Origin: CAZBQJ01 sp964494085
GTDB lineage: Bacteria > Patescibacteriota > Gracilibacteria > UBA1369
Direction of reading: 5' to 3'
NCBI GenBank assembly: GCA_964494085.1
Contig: CAZBQJ010000003.1
Location: 62,001-126,000, forward strand
DNA: 64,000 nt
A program made the position numbers and the translations under genes. The notes under the pieces are model-generated. The model was not told the DNA's origin. It did no database searches and saw only the letters and a list, made by a program, of their open reading frames with translations. The stretch's first letter is position 1; the number at the start of each line of letters is the position of its first letter. Shown here piece after piece: positions 34,747 through 43,330 of this stretch.

Positions 34747-35174
34747 CAGCTGTTAATAAAGTACATGTAGGAGTATATGCCATTATTAAAGATCAATCTG
34801 ACAAGATCGTTTTAATAGAGAAGGCACGTGGCCCATATAAAGGTAAGTTGGACCTTCCAGGAGGAAAGGTAGAATATGGGGAAACTATAGAAGAAGCACT
34901 AGCTAGAGAAATAGATGAAGAAATAGGTGCTAAAATACTCCAATTTAAGTTTTTAGATAATTTCTATCACTGCTGCAGCTATCTTGAAGAGGGGGTGGAG
35001 GTGAACCTGCAACATTATGGCTTTATATATACTGTAGAGGTCTCTGACAATAAGATCGTCAGTATTGATGCAGAGGATACTTCTGGTGCCGCTTGGCATT
35101 CTATTAGTCAATTAAAAGATGAGCAACTATCTCCATTTGCTCTTAAATTTATCAAAAAATTTAAGAATGAATAA
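34743..35174 (+). CDS. NUDIX hydrolase, cassette 1
   Basis: The 143-residue protein contains a full NUDIX box at about residues 36-58: GGKVEYGETIEEALAREIDE followed by EIGA, matching Gx5Ex7REUxEExGU. Such enzymes cleave nucleoside diphosphates linked to another group, such as NDP-sugars or modified NTPs. It overlaps the guanylate-kinase-like gene by 4 bp and the glycosyltransferase gene by 1 bp, so the three are translationally coupled. A joint role in handling an activated nucleotide is inference. Confidence 0.88.
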   Translation: MTAVNKVHVGVYAIIKDQSDKIVLIEKARGPYKGKLDLPGGKVEYGETIEEALAREIDEEIGAKILQFKFLDNFYHCCSYLEEGVEVNLQHYGFIYTVEVSDNKIVSIDAEDTSGAAWHSISQLKDEQLSPFALKFIKKFKNE

Positions 35175-36517
35175 TGAATGACAGATCAACAATTAATTAT
35201 TGGATATTTATTACCAGTGAAGATAACAAATATAATGTCCTTGGTGGTATTGGAACTTACGTAGGTAATTTGTCCAAATTGTTGCGTCGTTATTGTCCTG
35301 AGATAAAGGATATTTATTGGTTAACTAAATCTCATTTAAAACACGATTTCTCCGAAGTAGATGAATATGGCGTTAAAAGATACTATTTTTCAGATAAACC
35401 TGAATATATTGATTGTAAATTTTACAAAAATATAATCAACCAACCTGAGAACAGTATTTTTACTTTTAATGAAAAAATTTCCAAAAAAATTATAGAAATT
35501 ATTAATGATAAAGGAAATTTAAAAGGAGTTGTCGAATCTCCTGATTGGGAAGGCCTAGGAAGCGATGTCTTTAAATTTATTAATAATAAAAATGTCCTTA
35601 AAGTAGCTAGAATACATACCCCACTAGCGGTATGTATTAAGTATGATTTGCAAGCTATAAACAGTATTACAACTATCCAGTTAATTAAGGAGTATTTAAC
35701 TTTAGTAAACTGTGATTTATTCTCCGCTCCAACGGAATACATGTTAACTGACTCTCTCAAAGAGGTATGGGGTAACAAATCATTACTGAAAATCAGTAAA
35801 AAGAATCAAATAGTTATTCCTAATCCCATAAATGATGATTCGTTTAGAAAAGATTTGCTAAAACGAGAAGAGGCAATAACATTCTTTAATAAAGTCACTA
35901 AATCAAATTTTTTAAATAATTCTTCTTTTAATGTTTTTATAATAGGTAGTGTTGAAGCACGGAAAGGTGTCGACCTTGTTATTGATAGCATCCCATCGTT
36001 AGTTGATAAAATCCCAGATATAAAATTTTGTTTCATTGGACGTATTGTGGGTGAAACAAGCACCATTAATAAAAAACTTTCTTCAAACTCATTATTGAAG
36101 AGAATTAATTCTAAATATCACAAAAACGTATTATTTACTGGTTACATTGATTATACGACTCTCCCATTTGTAATTCATGCAGGAGATCTTTTTCCGATCA
36201 TGTATTTTGGTGACAACTTTCCAGGGGTGGTGGCAGAAATAGGACTTTCAAAAAAGCCTATACTTGCCTTAAAAAGGGGAGGTGTTAGTGAGATGTTAAC
36301 CAATTCAAAAGGAGAGTTCTTGGCTTATGATCTAGGCATTTCTATTAGTGGTGCGACTAAGAGATTAGTTAAAGGTATTATTAATCTTTATTCTAATAAA
36401 CAACGTTCTAGTAGAATTGCGGAACAAGTTCATAAACATTTTAAGAATAAATATCAATCTCGTAAACTTACCAAATCGTTTTTTGATAAGTATTTATATT
36501 ACCTAAGTAAGAAATAA
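35174..36517 (+). CDS. GT4-type glycosyltransferase
   Basis: The 447-residue protein has a GT-B fold. The N-terminal domain opens with VLGGIGTYVGNLSKLL (residues about 16-32). The C-terminal domain has VFIIGSVEARKGVDLVIDSI (about 252-271), IKFCFIGRIVGE and FTGYIDYTTLPFVIHAGDLF (about 314-335). The nucleotide-sugar-binding E of the GT4 ExxxxxxxE region would lie in FPGVVAEIGLSKKPILA. It is the last of the five coupled genes and ends 4 bp from the convergent recombinase gene. Acceptor and sugar are not predictable. Confidence 0.85.
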   Translation: MNDRSTINYWIFITSEDNKYNVLGGIGTYVGNLSKLLRRYCPEIKDIYWLTKSHLKHDFSEVDEYGVKRYYFSDKPEYIDCKFYKNIINQPENSIFTFNEKISKKIIEIINDKGNLKGVVESPDWEGLGSDVFKFINNKNVLKVARIHTPLAVCIKYDLQAINSITTIQLIKEYLTLVNCDLFSAPTEYMLTDSLKEVWGNKSLLKISKKNQIVIPNPINDDSFRKDLLKREEAITFFNKVTKSNFLNNSSFNVFIIGSVEARKGVDLVIDSIPSLVDKIPDIKFCFIGRIVGETSTINKKLSSNSLLKRINSKYHKNVLFTGYIDYTTLPFVIHAGDLFPIMYFGDNFPGVVAEIGLSKKPILALKRGGVSEMLTNSKGEFLAYDLGISISGATKRLVKGIINLYSNKQRSSRIAEQVHKHFKNKYQSRKLTKSFFDKYLYYLSKK

Positions 36518-36521
36518 TATA

Positions 36522-37847
36522 TTAAATATCTACAGATTTTAAAGAAACCTCACCTTCTTTTAATAAAAGTTGGCCTTCAATACATTCTAGAAATTGCTTC
36601 CTTTCAAAATTTGTTCCATTATTCAAAATATATTGAACGTATCCTAGGCTACTAATCTCCTTTGCTTCTGAGCCAATAGTGAGTTTTTGAATCTGATTAA
36701 TTTTGATCACTTCTTTATCTATTTTTTTGCTTACAAGGAGATCTTTTCCCTTGTTTTCTTCAATCATTTTAGCAATCGACTCAATTAGTTTTTTCTCTCG
36801 TATATATTTTTCATTACATCTTTTTTTGCCACCATATTTAGTACACTTATAATAAATATATTTTTTATTGTGTCTGTTAATCCTTTCTTCACCGCATACT
36901 CCAGATCCGCAAGTGCCACATTTAAATAACTTACTATAGTAAAAAACTTTGCTGCCCCATTTAGATTTTGCGTATGTCTTTAAGAGGTTATTAGCTTTCT
37001 GCCATTGTTCCTTCGTAATAATTGGTTGATAAGTACCCTTATACCAATTACCACTACCTTCAGGATATTCAAACTCGCCGTAATAGAAAGTTTCTTTAAA
37101 TATTCTATACATCATGCTTAAAGGAAGCCTTTTCCCGTTTCTAGTTCGGAAACCTTCATCATAAAGATATTCATTTACTTGTCTTCCACTAAAGCCATAC
37201 TCAGTCACGTAATCGAACATTTTCTTAATAAAATGAATTCTCTCAATATCCTGAATAATTATACTTTTTTGCGATAAATACTCAGGGTCTCTATAAAGTT
37301 TGTATCCTATAGGCGGTAAGCCCGGTCTTTTGCCCTGTTCACACATAAACCTTAAGCCTCGTCTTACGTTCTTACCTCTATTGTCATTTTCCAGTTTAGC
37401 TTGGCTACAAAGAATCATGAGCAGAAACTTTTCATTTGGGTTGTTGGTAAAAGTTTGTCCATGAGTTCTAATTTGAATTAGTTTCCCTTGATCCATTAAG
37501 TCTACCAAAGAACGTAAATCTCCCGCATTTCTACTCAAGCGGTCAGGTGCCCATGTCAAAATAGCGTTAATTTTTCCTTCAGCAATCTCTTTGATTAATT
37601 CATTATATTCTGTCCTTACACCTGTAGCTTTTGCGCTTTTACTTTCTTGCTTTATCTCTACGATATCTAAGTGTTCCCTTTCAGCAATTGCCAGCATTTC
37701 TTTAAGTTGAGCATCAATACTCATAGCCTGTCGTTCATCAGATTCAGATGATTTCCTTGCATACAAACAATACTTAGCTGTCTTGATTGAATGTTGCGAG
37801 GCATTGCTTATTTCTTCTTGAGGCCTGTTTAAAAGAATATTGGTCAT
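36522..37847 (-). CDS. Large serine recombinase
   Basis: The 441-residue protein has a resolvase catalytic domain (YCLYARKSSESDERQAMS, with the nucleophilic Ser in RKSS, and LTWAPDRLSRNAGDL at about residue 100), a recombinase domain (RRGLRFMCEQGKRPGLPPIG onward) and a zinc-ribbon (LFKCGTCGSGVCGEE ... YYKCTKYGGKKRCNE, about 310-345). Such enzymes integrate, excise or invert DNA between short unlike sites. It is the only mobility gene in the island and the obvious candidate for moving it. A 9-bp inverted repeat (37891-37899 and 37933-37941) lies just upstream. Confidence 0.92.
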   Translation of the reverse strand: MTNILLNRPQEEISNASQHSIKTAKYCLYARKSSESDERQAMSIDAQLKEMLAIAEREHLDIVEIKQESKSAKATGVRTEYNELIKEIAEGKINAILTWAPDRLSRNAGDLRSLVDLMDQGKLIQIRTHGQTFTNNPNEKFLLMILCSQAKLENDNRGKNVRRGLRFMCEQGKRPGLPPIGYKLYRDPEYLSQKSIIIQDIERIHFIKKMFDYVTEYGFSGRQVNEYLYDEGFRTRNGKRLPLSMMYRIFKETFYYGEFEYPEGSGNWYKGTYQPIITKEQWQKANNLLKTYAKSKWGSKVFYYSKLFKCGTCGSGVCGEERINRHNKKYIYYKCTKYGGKKRCNEKYIREKKLIESIAKMIEENKGKDLLVSKKIDKEVIKINQIQKLTIGSEAKEISSLGYVQYILNNGTNFERKQFLECIEGQLLLKEGEVSLKSVDI

Positions 37848-37953
37848 ATTTGTGTAGGTTATGATCTACAACACACATGCCGCTATACTCCCTGCTAGTC
37901 TAGGCCATTATTAATACAGCTATGTTAAAAAAACTAGCAGGCTACTTAATAAT

Positions 37954-38094
37954 TTAGAATTTAAAGAGCTCTTCAGGAGTTACTCCCAGTGCCTTAGCTA
38001 TTTTTTCTATATTTTTCAATGCAATATTCCTTTCACCACGCTCTACACCACCAATATAAGTACGGTCAATCCCAGCTTTTAATGCCAAAGCCAT
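37954..38094 (-). pseudogene. XRE helix-turn-helix regulator, N-terminally truncated
   Basis: Minus-strand translation gives MALALKAGIDRTYIGGVERG and then ERNIALKNIEKIAKALGVTP with EELFKF and a stop. This is the second half of an XRE/lambda-repressor-like HTH, including the recognition helix. The first helix (the usual xxRxxxGLSQEE) is absent: beyond about 38100 the sequence changes to a plus-strand DNA-methyltransferase remnant. It is therefore a broken gene or a joint formed by recombination. Confidence 0.7.
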
Positions 38095-38098
38095 TCGC

Positions 38099-38365
38099 GA
38101 GGATACACTAATTGAAAAAGGGGAAAATGAATGGTGGCAAATTTTTGAAGGAAAGGGGAAAATAACAGCAATTTATTTTAAAGAGGATAAAGCGAGAATA
38201 AGAGAATTAATTAAGATTATTGAAGAAATGAATACAAAGGCTGTTTTGTATGTTTTTGGTTGGGGTAAAAACGAATATAAAAATGAATGTTCTACAAAAA
38301 ATATTCGAGTTGAAGACATTCCAGAGCCAATTCTAGAAGTATATAAAGAAATTAACCGATTATAA
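38099..38365 (+). pseudogene. 3' remnant of a DNA-methyltransferase gene (type III Mod-like)
   Basis: The frame is open without a start from the junction near 38100 and encodes 88 residues, including ENEWWQIFEGKG, TKAVLYVFGWGKNEYKNE and NIRVEDIPEPILEVYKEINR before TAA at 38363-38365. I read it as the C-terminal tail of the methyltransferase that normally precedes a type III restriction subunit, because the restriction-type gene starts 5 bp later. No catalytic motif remains. The family assignment is from memory and moderate. Confidence 0.55.
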
Positions 38366-38370
38366 TAATT

Positions 38371-39933
38371 ATGTTCCCACTTAAGCCATTTCAAGAGATT
38401 GCTATATCACAATTGAAAGAGAAGTTCTTAACACTATGGAAGCTTGGAGATTATAATTTAACTCTCACATTTAAATCTCCAACAGGGTCAGGCAAAACTA
38501 TTATGATGGCTCAATTTTTGCGAGATATAGTTTCGGACCCTAGATTTTCAAAAAGTGATGTTGGGTTTTTATGGATAACAAACTCAGATTCTCTGGCAAT
38601 GCAATCAAAAGATAAATTATTTCAATATTATGGTGGTGCAAGCGAAAACCCTCTTCTTGATCTAAACAATCTTAGCGATGGTGCAATACTTAAAAACGGG
38701 ATTTTCTTTATTAATTGGCAAAAACTGGTTTCTCGCTCACAAACAAACAGAAAACTACGTACTGAAGGTGAATTAAATACTACATTTGATCAGTATCTTA
38801 ATACAACTCATAGTCAAGGTAGAGAAGTCATTTTGATTATAGATGAGGAGCATATAGCATCTTCGACAGTTCTTGCTAGTGATCTCATTAAAAATGTTAT
38901 CAAACCAAGGATAATAATAGGAGTATCTGCTACTCCACAGACAACAGGGGTAACTGTTGAAGTACTTAGAGAGAATGTTGTAAAAGAAGGGCTCATTAAA
39001 GAAAAAATTATCTTTCAGACAGAAGAGGATTTAAACAATCCAGAATTTGCCCATACCGATCAAGATGAGATTTTGCTTAGCCTAGCTTATGAGAAATGCA
39101 ATGAACTAAGTGCATATTATAAAGAACTTGGAATAAATATAAACCCACTTGTTCTAGTGCAGCTTCCAAATGATGATAAGGGTAATAAAGATACGGCAAA
39201 TGTTACTAAACAGGATTTGATCGTTACCTTTTTAAAGGAAAGGGGCGTTCTCGAACATGAAATTGCTGTTTGGCTTTCTGAACCTAAGTATATTGCTTTA
39301 GATCGCAGTGAAAGTGGCCACTCAGATGGATCGGCAATATTTATTAATATTAACGACTCTCGTTCAAGGCAATTATTTACTTGGGCCCACGAGATCAGCC
39401 ATTCTTATTTCGGTAAATCGTCAGGAGTAACTACAGATTGTTTAGGAGTTGAATTTCATTGTTCTGGTACAAATTTAGAAGAGGAGCGATTATGTGATTT
39501 TGGAGCTTCTCTAATCCTTATGTATGGTATGTCTCCGAAAGATTTTTGTGTTGATAGTCTTATTGAGACAATGAATAAAACAGGTGCCTCACCAGAAGCC
39601 ATTGCAATTTCAATGTGCAGACAAGCTGGTGTTGATGATGGAATTATTGTTTGGAGAAGAAAGTGCAAGAAAGGAGAAAATACCAATCAAACGTCACTGT
39701 TTAGCGAAGAAATTCAATTTCCATTTCGTATTGATTATGCCTATTCTAAAAATATCTTTCTTCCAAACAATAAATCTATTGATGAAGGTGATTCGATCAT
39801 TTTATGTGAAACTAACAACAGATCTTCAGGCGTGATTGGGATCAAATTGAACAACAATATGATTAAATTGAAGTCGGACAATTTAAGTATTAGCAATAAT
39901 CGTGTTCTAACTTTGTATAGGAAGATAGTTTAG
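38371..39933 (+). CDS. Chimeric protein: type III restriction helicase N-terminal part fused to an ImmA/IrrE metallopeptidase domain
   Basis: The first ~306 of 520 residues match the start of type III restriction (Res) subunits: Q-motif-like FPLKPFQEIAISQL, Walker A KSPTGSGKTIMMAQF (residues about 30-44), Walker B LIIDEEH (about 153) and IIGVSATPQ (about 178). The helicase second half and nuclease are missing. After EHEIAVWLSE the sequence changes to an ImmA/IrrE-type zinc protease: FTWAHEISHSYFG (HExxH, about 337) and EERLCDFGASLILM, where the downstream Glu would complete zinc binding. The join is in frame. It could be a live fusion or a recombination scar. Its flanks are also truncated genes. 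Confidence 0.75.
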   Translation: MFPLKPFQEIAISQLKEKFLTLWKLGDYNLTLTFKSPTGSGKTIMMAQFLRDIVSDPRFSKSDVGFLWITNSDSLAMQSKDKLFQYYGGASENPLLDLNNLSDGAILKNGIFFINWQKLVSRSQTNRKLRTEGELNTTFDQYLNTTHSQGREVILIIDEEHIASSTVLASDLIKNVIKPRIIIGVSATPQTTGVTVEVLRENVVKEGLIKEKIIFQTEEDLNNPEFAHTDQDEILLSLAYEKCNELSAYYKELGININPLVLVQLPNDDKGNKDTANVTKQDLIVTFLKERGVLEHEIAVWLSEPKYIALDRSESGHSDGSAIFININDSRSRQLFTWAHEISHSYFGKSSGVTTDCLGVEFHCSGTNLEEERLCDFGASLILMYGMSPKDFCVDSLIETMNKTGASPEAIAISMCRQAGVDDGIIVWRRKCKKGENTNQTSLFSEEIQFPFRIDYAYSKNIFLPNNKSIDEGDSIILCETNNRSSGVIGIKLNNNMIKLKSDNLSISNNRVLTLYRKIV

Positions 39934-40002
39934 TTTTCTCATTATCTATAATTATACAGTATGTGGGTTCTGCTTCCTTAGAGAAATTAAATCTAATATA
40001 TT

Positions 40003-41259
40003 CTATCTAAACTTTTCTTTCGCCAATAATGTTAATCCATTAACAACACTGCAAAACTTATCGCCTTCAATTAATTTTGCCTGAGGGACTAATTTATTTA
40101 TTGAATTTCTAACAACCGGAATCATTGATGTCCCTCCAGTCATAAGTACTGCGTCAATTTTATTTTTGGTTAAACCTGCAGCAGATATTGTAGACTTTAT
40201 TTTTTCTAAAATCCTTAGAAGTTTCTCTTCAATTGATACTTCAAAATCAGTTCTAGAAATACTTGTAGAAATAACAGGTTTAACATGATCTGAATTAATC
40301 TCAACTTTGTCATTATCACTTAAATCAATTTTCGCTTTCTCCACCAAATTCGCAAGATGATGACCATGCTGCTCTGTCAAAACATATAATAATCTCCTGA
40401 GTTTACTTTCATCATCACAGTTTGCAACCTTGGATTTAATGTCAGCAATATTTTTTTGAGTATAAGCAAAATTTATTTTATGCAAACTCGCTAAATCAAA
40501 ATATATTCCAGAAGGCATTCTTATCATTTTGCCCTCCATACTTTTATAATTAATATTTAGCCCCAATTCAGGCATAAGTTTTTTTAAACTTAGTTGTCTG
40601 TCAAAGTCCGTCCCGGCAATGTGGATACCTCCAACAGATAGAATTTGATCTTTTCTGTTCGCATTACGATTATAAGGACTAAGTTTCAATACTGTAAAAT
40701 CAGAAGTACCTCCGCCTAAATCGGCAATTAAAGCTATTTGTTCTTTGGTTACAGATCTTTCAAATTCTATTGCAGCTGCAACTGGTTCATACTCAAATTC
40801 AACATGTTTAAATCCTATCTTTTTTAAGATTTCTAGAAGAGATTTCTGCGCTTCATTGTCTAAGTTACTATCAGTATCATTGAAAAATACAGGTCTTCCA
40901 CATACTACATTTTCCTGTCTTTGCTTAGCATGCTGCTCACAAACTTTTTTTAAATTAGTCAAGATTAAGGCAATAATTTCTTGAAATGATATATTTTGTT
41001 TGTTAATTAAAGTCTTTTCGCTCATTAAACTTGTCCCTAATGCATTTTTAGGAGACCACAAAATTCTTCCTTCATTTCCATCTGTATATCTTTCAATCGC
41101 AACATTTCCAAAAAATGGTTTGTGTAAATCAAAATCGAAAAAAACAGTCGAAGGTATATATTTTTTCCCTCCAAACTCTGCCAGTTCAATACCATTATCA
41201 TTGGTATAACCTATCGCAGAGTTTGATGTTCCAAAATCTAGTCCACAGCTGTTATTCAT
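40003..41259 (-). CDS. yegD: YegD-type Hsp70-family ATPase, copy 2
   Basis: This intact 418-residue protein has phosphate-1 CGLDFGTSNSAIG (from residue 5), GRILWSPKNALG (about 66), VCGRPVFFNDT, FEYEPVAAAIEF (about 155), phosphate-2 LGGGTSDFTVL (about 180) and VLMTGGTSMIPV (about 375). It is clearly related to the island's first copy and keeps the same insertions, but many positions differ. No substrate-binding domain follows. It is followed 3 bp upstream on the strand by a NUDIX gene. YegD proteins are regarded as chaperone-like; no client is established. Confidence 0.88.
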   Translation of the reverse strand: MNNSCGLDFGTSNSAIGYTNDNGIELAEFGGKKYIPSTVFFDFDLHKPFFGNVAIERYTDGNEGRILWSPKNALGTSLMSEKTLINKQNISFQEIIALILTNLKKVCEQHAKQRQENVVCGRPVFFNDTDSNLDNEAQKSLLEILKKIGFKHVEFEYEPVAAAIEFERSVTKEQIALIADLGGGTSDFTVLKLSPYNRNANRKDQILSVGGIHIAGTDFDRQLSLKKLMPELGLNINYKSMEGKMIRMPSGIYFDLASLHKINFAYTQKNIADIKSKVANCDDESKLRRLLYVLTEQHGHHLANLVEKAKIDLSDNDKVEINSDHVKPVISTSISRTDFEVSIEEKLLRILEKIKSTISAAGLTKNKIDAVLMTGGTSMIPVVRNSINKLVPQAKLIEGDKFCSVVNGLTLLAKEKFR

Positions 41260-41261
41260 AA

Positions 41262-41732
41262 TTAAATTTTGATTATATTTAAACTACTAACCTTACCCTG
41301 TCGCAAAGCATTTAATGCAAGGTAAACATATGGAGCGATACAATCATTTTCTGCGATCAGGGCAAGCTCTTTTTCATTAAACCATTTTACATCATTAATA
41401 GATTCTCCCCTCATACTTTGTTCCTTCTGAGTAGCCAAAATTGCATTTGCATCTAAATTTGCCGCATGGAAGACAAACAATAGTCTTTGGTTTGATGCAT
41501 CTCCATATTGAAAGATGTCTTTAAGCTGTAATTTGTCGATTGATACATCCATTCCAACTTCTTCTTTTATTTCTCTTTGTGCACATTCCAATAAATTCTC
41601 AGTATCAACATCATGAGTGCCTTTAACAAGGTTCCATTTGTATCCAGCTTCTTCATGATATTTCTCTTTAATCAGCAAAACTTCATTATTAGTATTAATT
41701 AGAATAACTCCAATTTTGATTGTAAATTTCAT
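41262..41732 (-). CDS. NUDIX hydrolase, cassette 2
   Basis: The 156-residue protein has a NUDIX box at about residues 36-60 (KGTHDVDTENLLECAQREIK, then EEVGMDV) with REIKEEVG intact. The spacing from the first Gly to the Glu is one residue longer than the standard Gx5E. This differs from the NUDIX gene at 34743, so the two are not recent copies. It starts 4 bp inside the methyltransferase gene that precedes it on the strand, and it ends 3 bp before yegD copy 2, suggesting one transcript. Confidence 0.85.
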   Translation of the reverse strand: MKFTIKIGVILINTNNEVLLIKEKYHEEAGYKWNLVKGTHDVDTENLLECAQREIKEEVGMDVSIDKLQLKDIFQYGDASNQRLLFVFHAANLDANAILATQKEQSMRGESINDVKWFNEKELALIAENDCIAPYVYLALNALRQGKVSSLNIIKI

Positions 41733-42460
41733 TTTTTATTAATTTTTAAAATATATACATTATGATAATACCTATTATTTTTTTTAATTCTAAAATTTGG
41801 ATAAATTGATTCAATGTATTCTGCTCTTTGCGCAGTTTGCCCTTCTTCTCTTATGTGTTTTTCATAATATGTTATTTTTTTACAAAATAAATTCAAGTCA
41901 TCACATTCTTCCTTGATTTTATCAAATAAGAAGTCAAAAGCTAACAAATACAAGGTTCCATCATCAATTGTATATTTCGAAAAGCCATTTAGTATCTGGT
42001 TTATAACAGTAAGTCCATCAAAACCAGAAACGTCATGGATGTCGCCTCCATTATTAGTAGGCAATTGTGGAGGATTACTAACAATAATATCAAATTTGTC
42101 GTCCTCACCAACATTGGAGAAAACATCACTTATCTTAAAATCTAATCCTTTAATTTTGTTGATCTTCTTGGCATTTTCTATAGCCTTCTTATCAATATCA
42201 ACAGCCAAAACACTTTTAGCACCAAAATGAAATATGTGTCTCGCTAAATAACCATAATAGCCAGTTCCAATATCTAAGACCTTTTTATTATTGAAATTAA
42301 TTTTCTTAAGCACTTCAACAAAATGAACTCCGCTCTTTGGTAAGGCATATTTAGACTTTTTAGATATCCCAAAATTAATAAACTCTGATATCTGAATTAG
42401 TTCGTTATTTATTTTCACTTTCTCACATTTGATTTGAACGGAATTTGGAATGTCTTTCAA
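41729..42460 (-). CDS. Class I methyltransferase with NPPQ motif
   Basis: The 243-residue protein has motif I KVLDIGTGYYGYLARHIF (residues about 54-71), AVDIDKKAIENAKK (about 82-95) and FDIIVSNPPQLP (about 119-130). The [N/D]PP[Y/Q] tetrad is typical of enzymes methylating amide or amino nitrogen, as in the HemK/PrmC group or rRNA enzymes. Its end overlaps the NUDIX start by 4 bp, and the FkbM gene precedes it by 11 bp. The substrate is unknown. Confidence 0.8.
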   Translation of the reverse strand: MKDIPNSVQIKCEKVKINNELIQISEFINFGISKKSKYALPKSGVHFVEVLKKINFNNKKVLDIGTGYYGYLARHIFHFGAKSVLAVDIDKKAIENAKKINKIKGLDFKISDVFSNVGEDDKFDIIVSNPPQLPTNNGGDIHDVSGFDGLTVINQILNGFSKYTIDDGTLYLLAFDFLFDKIKEECDDLNLFCKKITYYEKHIREEGQTAQRAEYIESIYPNFRIKKNNRYYHNVYILKINKK

Positions 42461-42471
42461 AAGTTTATTGG

Positions 42472-43233
42472 TTATTTAGTTAAAATTAAATTTCTTGAAT
42501 ATTTGATCCCATTTTTAAAGTCTTCAATAACACTTTTCTTAATTAACCAAGAGGGGTTTTTAATAGTTAAAAGTTTATTATTTATTAAATTCCAATATCT
42601 AACTTTTAAATTATTTGAACTTAAAAAATCTATAAATTCTTGATAATTAAAATTATAATCATCAAGGTGTTGTGGAGCATATTCCATCTGTATAGTTATT
42701 TTCTCTGAATTTTGTAAAATATTTCCCATACCTTTTAAAATTTCTAATTCAAATCCTTCTACATCAATCTTTACGAAAGCAATTTTTTTATAAGATTTTT
42801 TTTCAATAAAGTCATCTAATCTGCATATCTTAATAACATTCTCATTTGCATGCTTACTTATACAATGTTGCCCAGGACTTGATGAAATAGATAGAAAAGA
42901 CTTACCATTATTATTTCCGACAGCAGAGTTAATTGCTTTAATATTTTGAAGTTTATTAATTTCAATATTTTTCTGTAATAAATCAAAATTTTTAAATTCT
43001 GGCTCAAATGCCATAACTTTTCCGGAATTCCCCACTTTCTTTGAAAGCATAAGAGCATAATATCCTATGCAAGAGCCAATATCTATAACAATTGATGACT
43101 TCAAATCTAAATTCTTAACATAATTAAACTCCAGTTCTTCATAGCCTCCATTTAAAGCTAAATCAAAAGAATGCCCTTTTTTGTGAAGCATCATTGTATT
43201 TCCGTTTATCTCACAAGCATCAGGGATAAGCAC
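42472..43233 (-). CDS. FkbM-family methyltransferase, 5' end frameshifted
   Basis: The 253-residue frame matches FkbM methyltransferases, which usually act on hydroxyls of polysaccharides or natural products: VIDIGSCIGYYALMLSKK (about residues 48-65), VMAFEPEFKNF (about 73), and KIDVEGFELEILKGM (about 150). The first standard start in frame is the GTG at 43233, which seems too far in. An ATG at 43307-43309 opens MAKPLQQDLEKNIK and then hits a stop. Removing one A from the seven-A tract (43275-43281, T on the plus strand) joins the two frames into a sensible N-terminus ending DFVGRVLIPDACE. It may be a frameshift mutation, a slippery phase-variable tract or a sequencing error. Confidence 0.8.
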   Translation of the reverse strand: MLIPDACEINGNTMMLHKKGHSFDLALNGGYEELEFNYVKNLDLKSSIVIDIGSCIGYYALMLSKKVGNSGKVMAFEPEFKNFDLLQKNIEINKLQNIKAINSAVGNNNGKSFLSISSSPGQHCISKHANENVIKICRLDDFIEKKSYKKIAFVKIDVEGFELEILKGMGNILQNSEKITIQMEYAPQHLDDYNFNYQEFIDFLSSNNLKVRYWNLINNKLLTIKNPSWLIKKSVIEDFKNGIKYSRNLILTK

Positions 43234-43330
43234 TCTACCAACAAAGTCCCTAATAATTTTTAATTTATTTGATATTTTTTTCTAAGTCCTGTTGCAAAGG
43301 CTTTGCCATCTTTGAATAAAAATTTTCCTT

